A stretch of 64,000 nucleotides of DNA from Exiguobacterium sp. J17977 (lineage in GTDB: Bacteria; Bacillota; Bacilli; Exiguobacteriales; Exiguobacteriaceae). The stretch is taken from the NCBI RefSeq assembly GCF_018616375.1, contig NZ_JAEQBB010000001.1:372001-436000 (forward strand), given 5' to 3'. Each line of letters starts with the position of its first letter. Positions within the stretch are counted from its first letter, which is position 1. Positions 63,357-64,000 of the stretch are shown here, one piece after another. The notes under the pieces were generated by a model. It searched no databases and was not told the DNA's origin. It worked only from the letters and a program-made list of their open reading frames with translations. The translations under genes were made by a program, and so were the position numbers.

Positions 63357-63866
63357 ATGGATATACGAGAATTATTGAGTGATGGAGATTTGCGTTCGAT
63401 TGGACACGTCGATCAGGTGATTGAATACGTCGGGAATGACCCGGACCGATTCAAAGAATTGATGAACGGCTTAACCGATGACCGTCCCGTCGTCCGGATG
63501 CGGAGCGCAGACGCGATGGAAAAAGTGACACGCCATCACCCGGAGCTGCTGCAAGCGCATCAGGCGTCCTTATTCCAACAGTTACATCGTGCCACCCAAC
63601 AAGAAGTGAGGTGGCACTTGGCGCAAGTGATGCCACGGATGACGTGGACGGAGGAAGAGGCGGCTGACATCGCTCATGTGCTCACCGATTGGATTGACAC
63701 GGAGACGAGCAACATCGTCATCGTCAACTCTCTGCAGGCGATCTTCGACTTGAGCGCCGTGCATCCGCGATTCCGTGACGAACTGAGAGCCTTGCTCGAG
63801 ACCCAACTCGAGGAGGGAAGTCCGGCCTTGAAGAGCCGCGCCAAAAAACTTTTACAGAAGTTGTGA
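63357..63866 (+). CDS. HEAT/ARM-like helical repeat protein
   Basis: 169-aa all-helical soluble protein. LMNGLTDDRPVVRMRSADAMEKVTRHHPELL and ALKSRAKKLLQKL look like HEAT repeats, and the middle QEVRWHLAQVMPRMTWTEEEA has the same pattern. Such proteins are usually protein-binding scaffolds; partner unknown. AGAGGTGGGAGA precedes ATG 63357. Confidence 0.65.
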   Translation: MDIRELLSDGDLRSIGHVDQVIEYVGNDPDRFKELMNGLTDDRPVVRMRSADAMEKVTRHHPELLQAHQASLFQQLHRATQQEVRWHLAQVMPRMTWTEEEAADIAHVLTDWIDTETSNIVIVNSLQAIFDLSAVHPRFRDELRALLETQLEEGSPALKSRAKKLLQKL

Positions 63867-63923
63867 CCGATGGACTTCACTTCCGGTCTATAAAGATGTA
63901 AGTACATTGAGAGGGGGATTCGA

Positions 63924-64000
63924 TTGGACGATCAAGCGATTATCGATTTGTATTGGAGGCGTTCCGAGCGGGCGATTGAGGCGACGGCACAAAAGTACGG
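63924..64000 (+). CDS. ECF-like RNA polymerase sigma factor, 5' end only
   Basis: Only 25 codons are inside the window: DDQAIIDLYWRRSERAIEATAQKYG. This is the start of region 2 of sigma-70 family (ECF-like) factors, where the xLYWxRxExAIxxTxxKYG pattern is common. Start is a TTG at 63924 behind GAGAGGGGGATTCGA. A GACCG-CGGTC hairpin (63866-63890) lies upstream. Target genes unknown. Confidence 0.65.
   Translation, partial: MDDQAIIDLYWRRSERAIEATAQKY

Noticed and set aside
1-64000. tRNA or rRNA genes, insertion sequences, prophage or attachment sites
   Set aside because: I saw no tRNA cloverleaf with a GTTCGAATC-like arm, no rRNA core sequence, no transposase or integrase reading frame.

Overview
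The window looks like a chromosomal segment of a Gram-positive Bacillota bacterium, most probably an Exiguobacterium-type organism (inference, no database search). Base composition is close to half G+C. Ribosome binding sites are strong AGGAGG types, and TTG and GTG starts are common. CcpA-type cre boxes, an FMN riboswitch ahead of a Bacillus-style rib operon, and a gatCAB-dagK-rRNA/tRNA uracil methylase order all point the same way. Genes are dense, most units end in rho-independent terminators, and I found no rRNA, tRNA, insertion sequence, prophage or CRISPR array.

Layout. 1-1.7 kb: NatAB-like ABC exporter (permease cut by the left edge). 1.8-6.6 kb: CsbD-like stress protein and three exported wall-associated proteins (SH3-CAP protein, NamZ-type muramidase, C39-like peptidase with many wall-binding repeats). 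6.7-10.6 kb: yxlEFG-like ABC module, universal stress protein, SulP anion transporter. 10.8-16.6 kb: arsenite operon arsR-arsD-arsA-(IscA-like)-arsB-(CoA-disulfide reductase/rhodanese fusion) behind a tandem palindromic operator. 16.7-19.7 kb: secreted pullulanase with a promoter covered by two cre-like boxes. 19.8-24.3 kb: PAS-GGDEF-EAL protein, bacterial nitric oxide synthase, RDD membrane protein. 24.4-33.4 kb: two DegV proteins, thioredoxin-like protein, two conserved unknowns, a MacB-like ABC exporter and a membrane diguanylate cyclase. 33.5-34.9 kb: a non-coding stretch that can fold into a long unbranched RNA rod, a protein of homing-endonuclease-associated repeats, and a long AT-rich spacer. 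34.9-39.5 kb: UppP and the ribD-ribE-ribBA-ribH operon. 39.5-45.4 kb: ZIP transporter, frataxin-like protein, P5C dehydrogenase, lipoprotein, peroxiredoxin, alanine/sodium symporter. 45.4-53.1 kb: chemotaxis receptor, gatCAB, diacylglycerol kinase, RNA methyltransferase. 53.1-56.9 kb: small accessory genes (DHFR-like, DM13, TmrB-like, Dus, unknowns). 57.0-62.0 kb: response regulator, sensor kinase, ABC ATPase and FtsX-type permease forming one sensing/export module. 62.2-64.0 kb: GH5-like protein lacking the usual acid/base Glu, a helical-repeat protein, and the start of a sigma factor.

Main leads for something undescribed are the candidate structured RNA at 33564-33698, the IscA-like protein plus CoA-disulfide reductase-rhodanese fusion built into the ars operon, the GH5-like protein with NA in place of NE, and the 11-bp-phased GTCAC repeats in front of the ABC genes of the two-component module.
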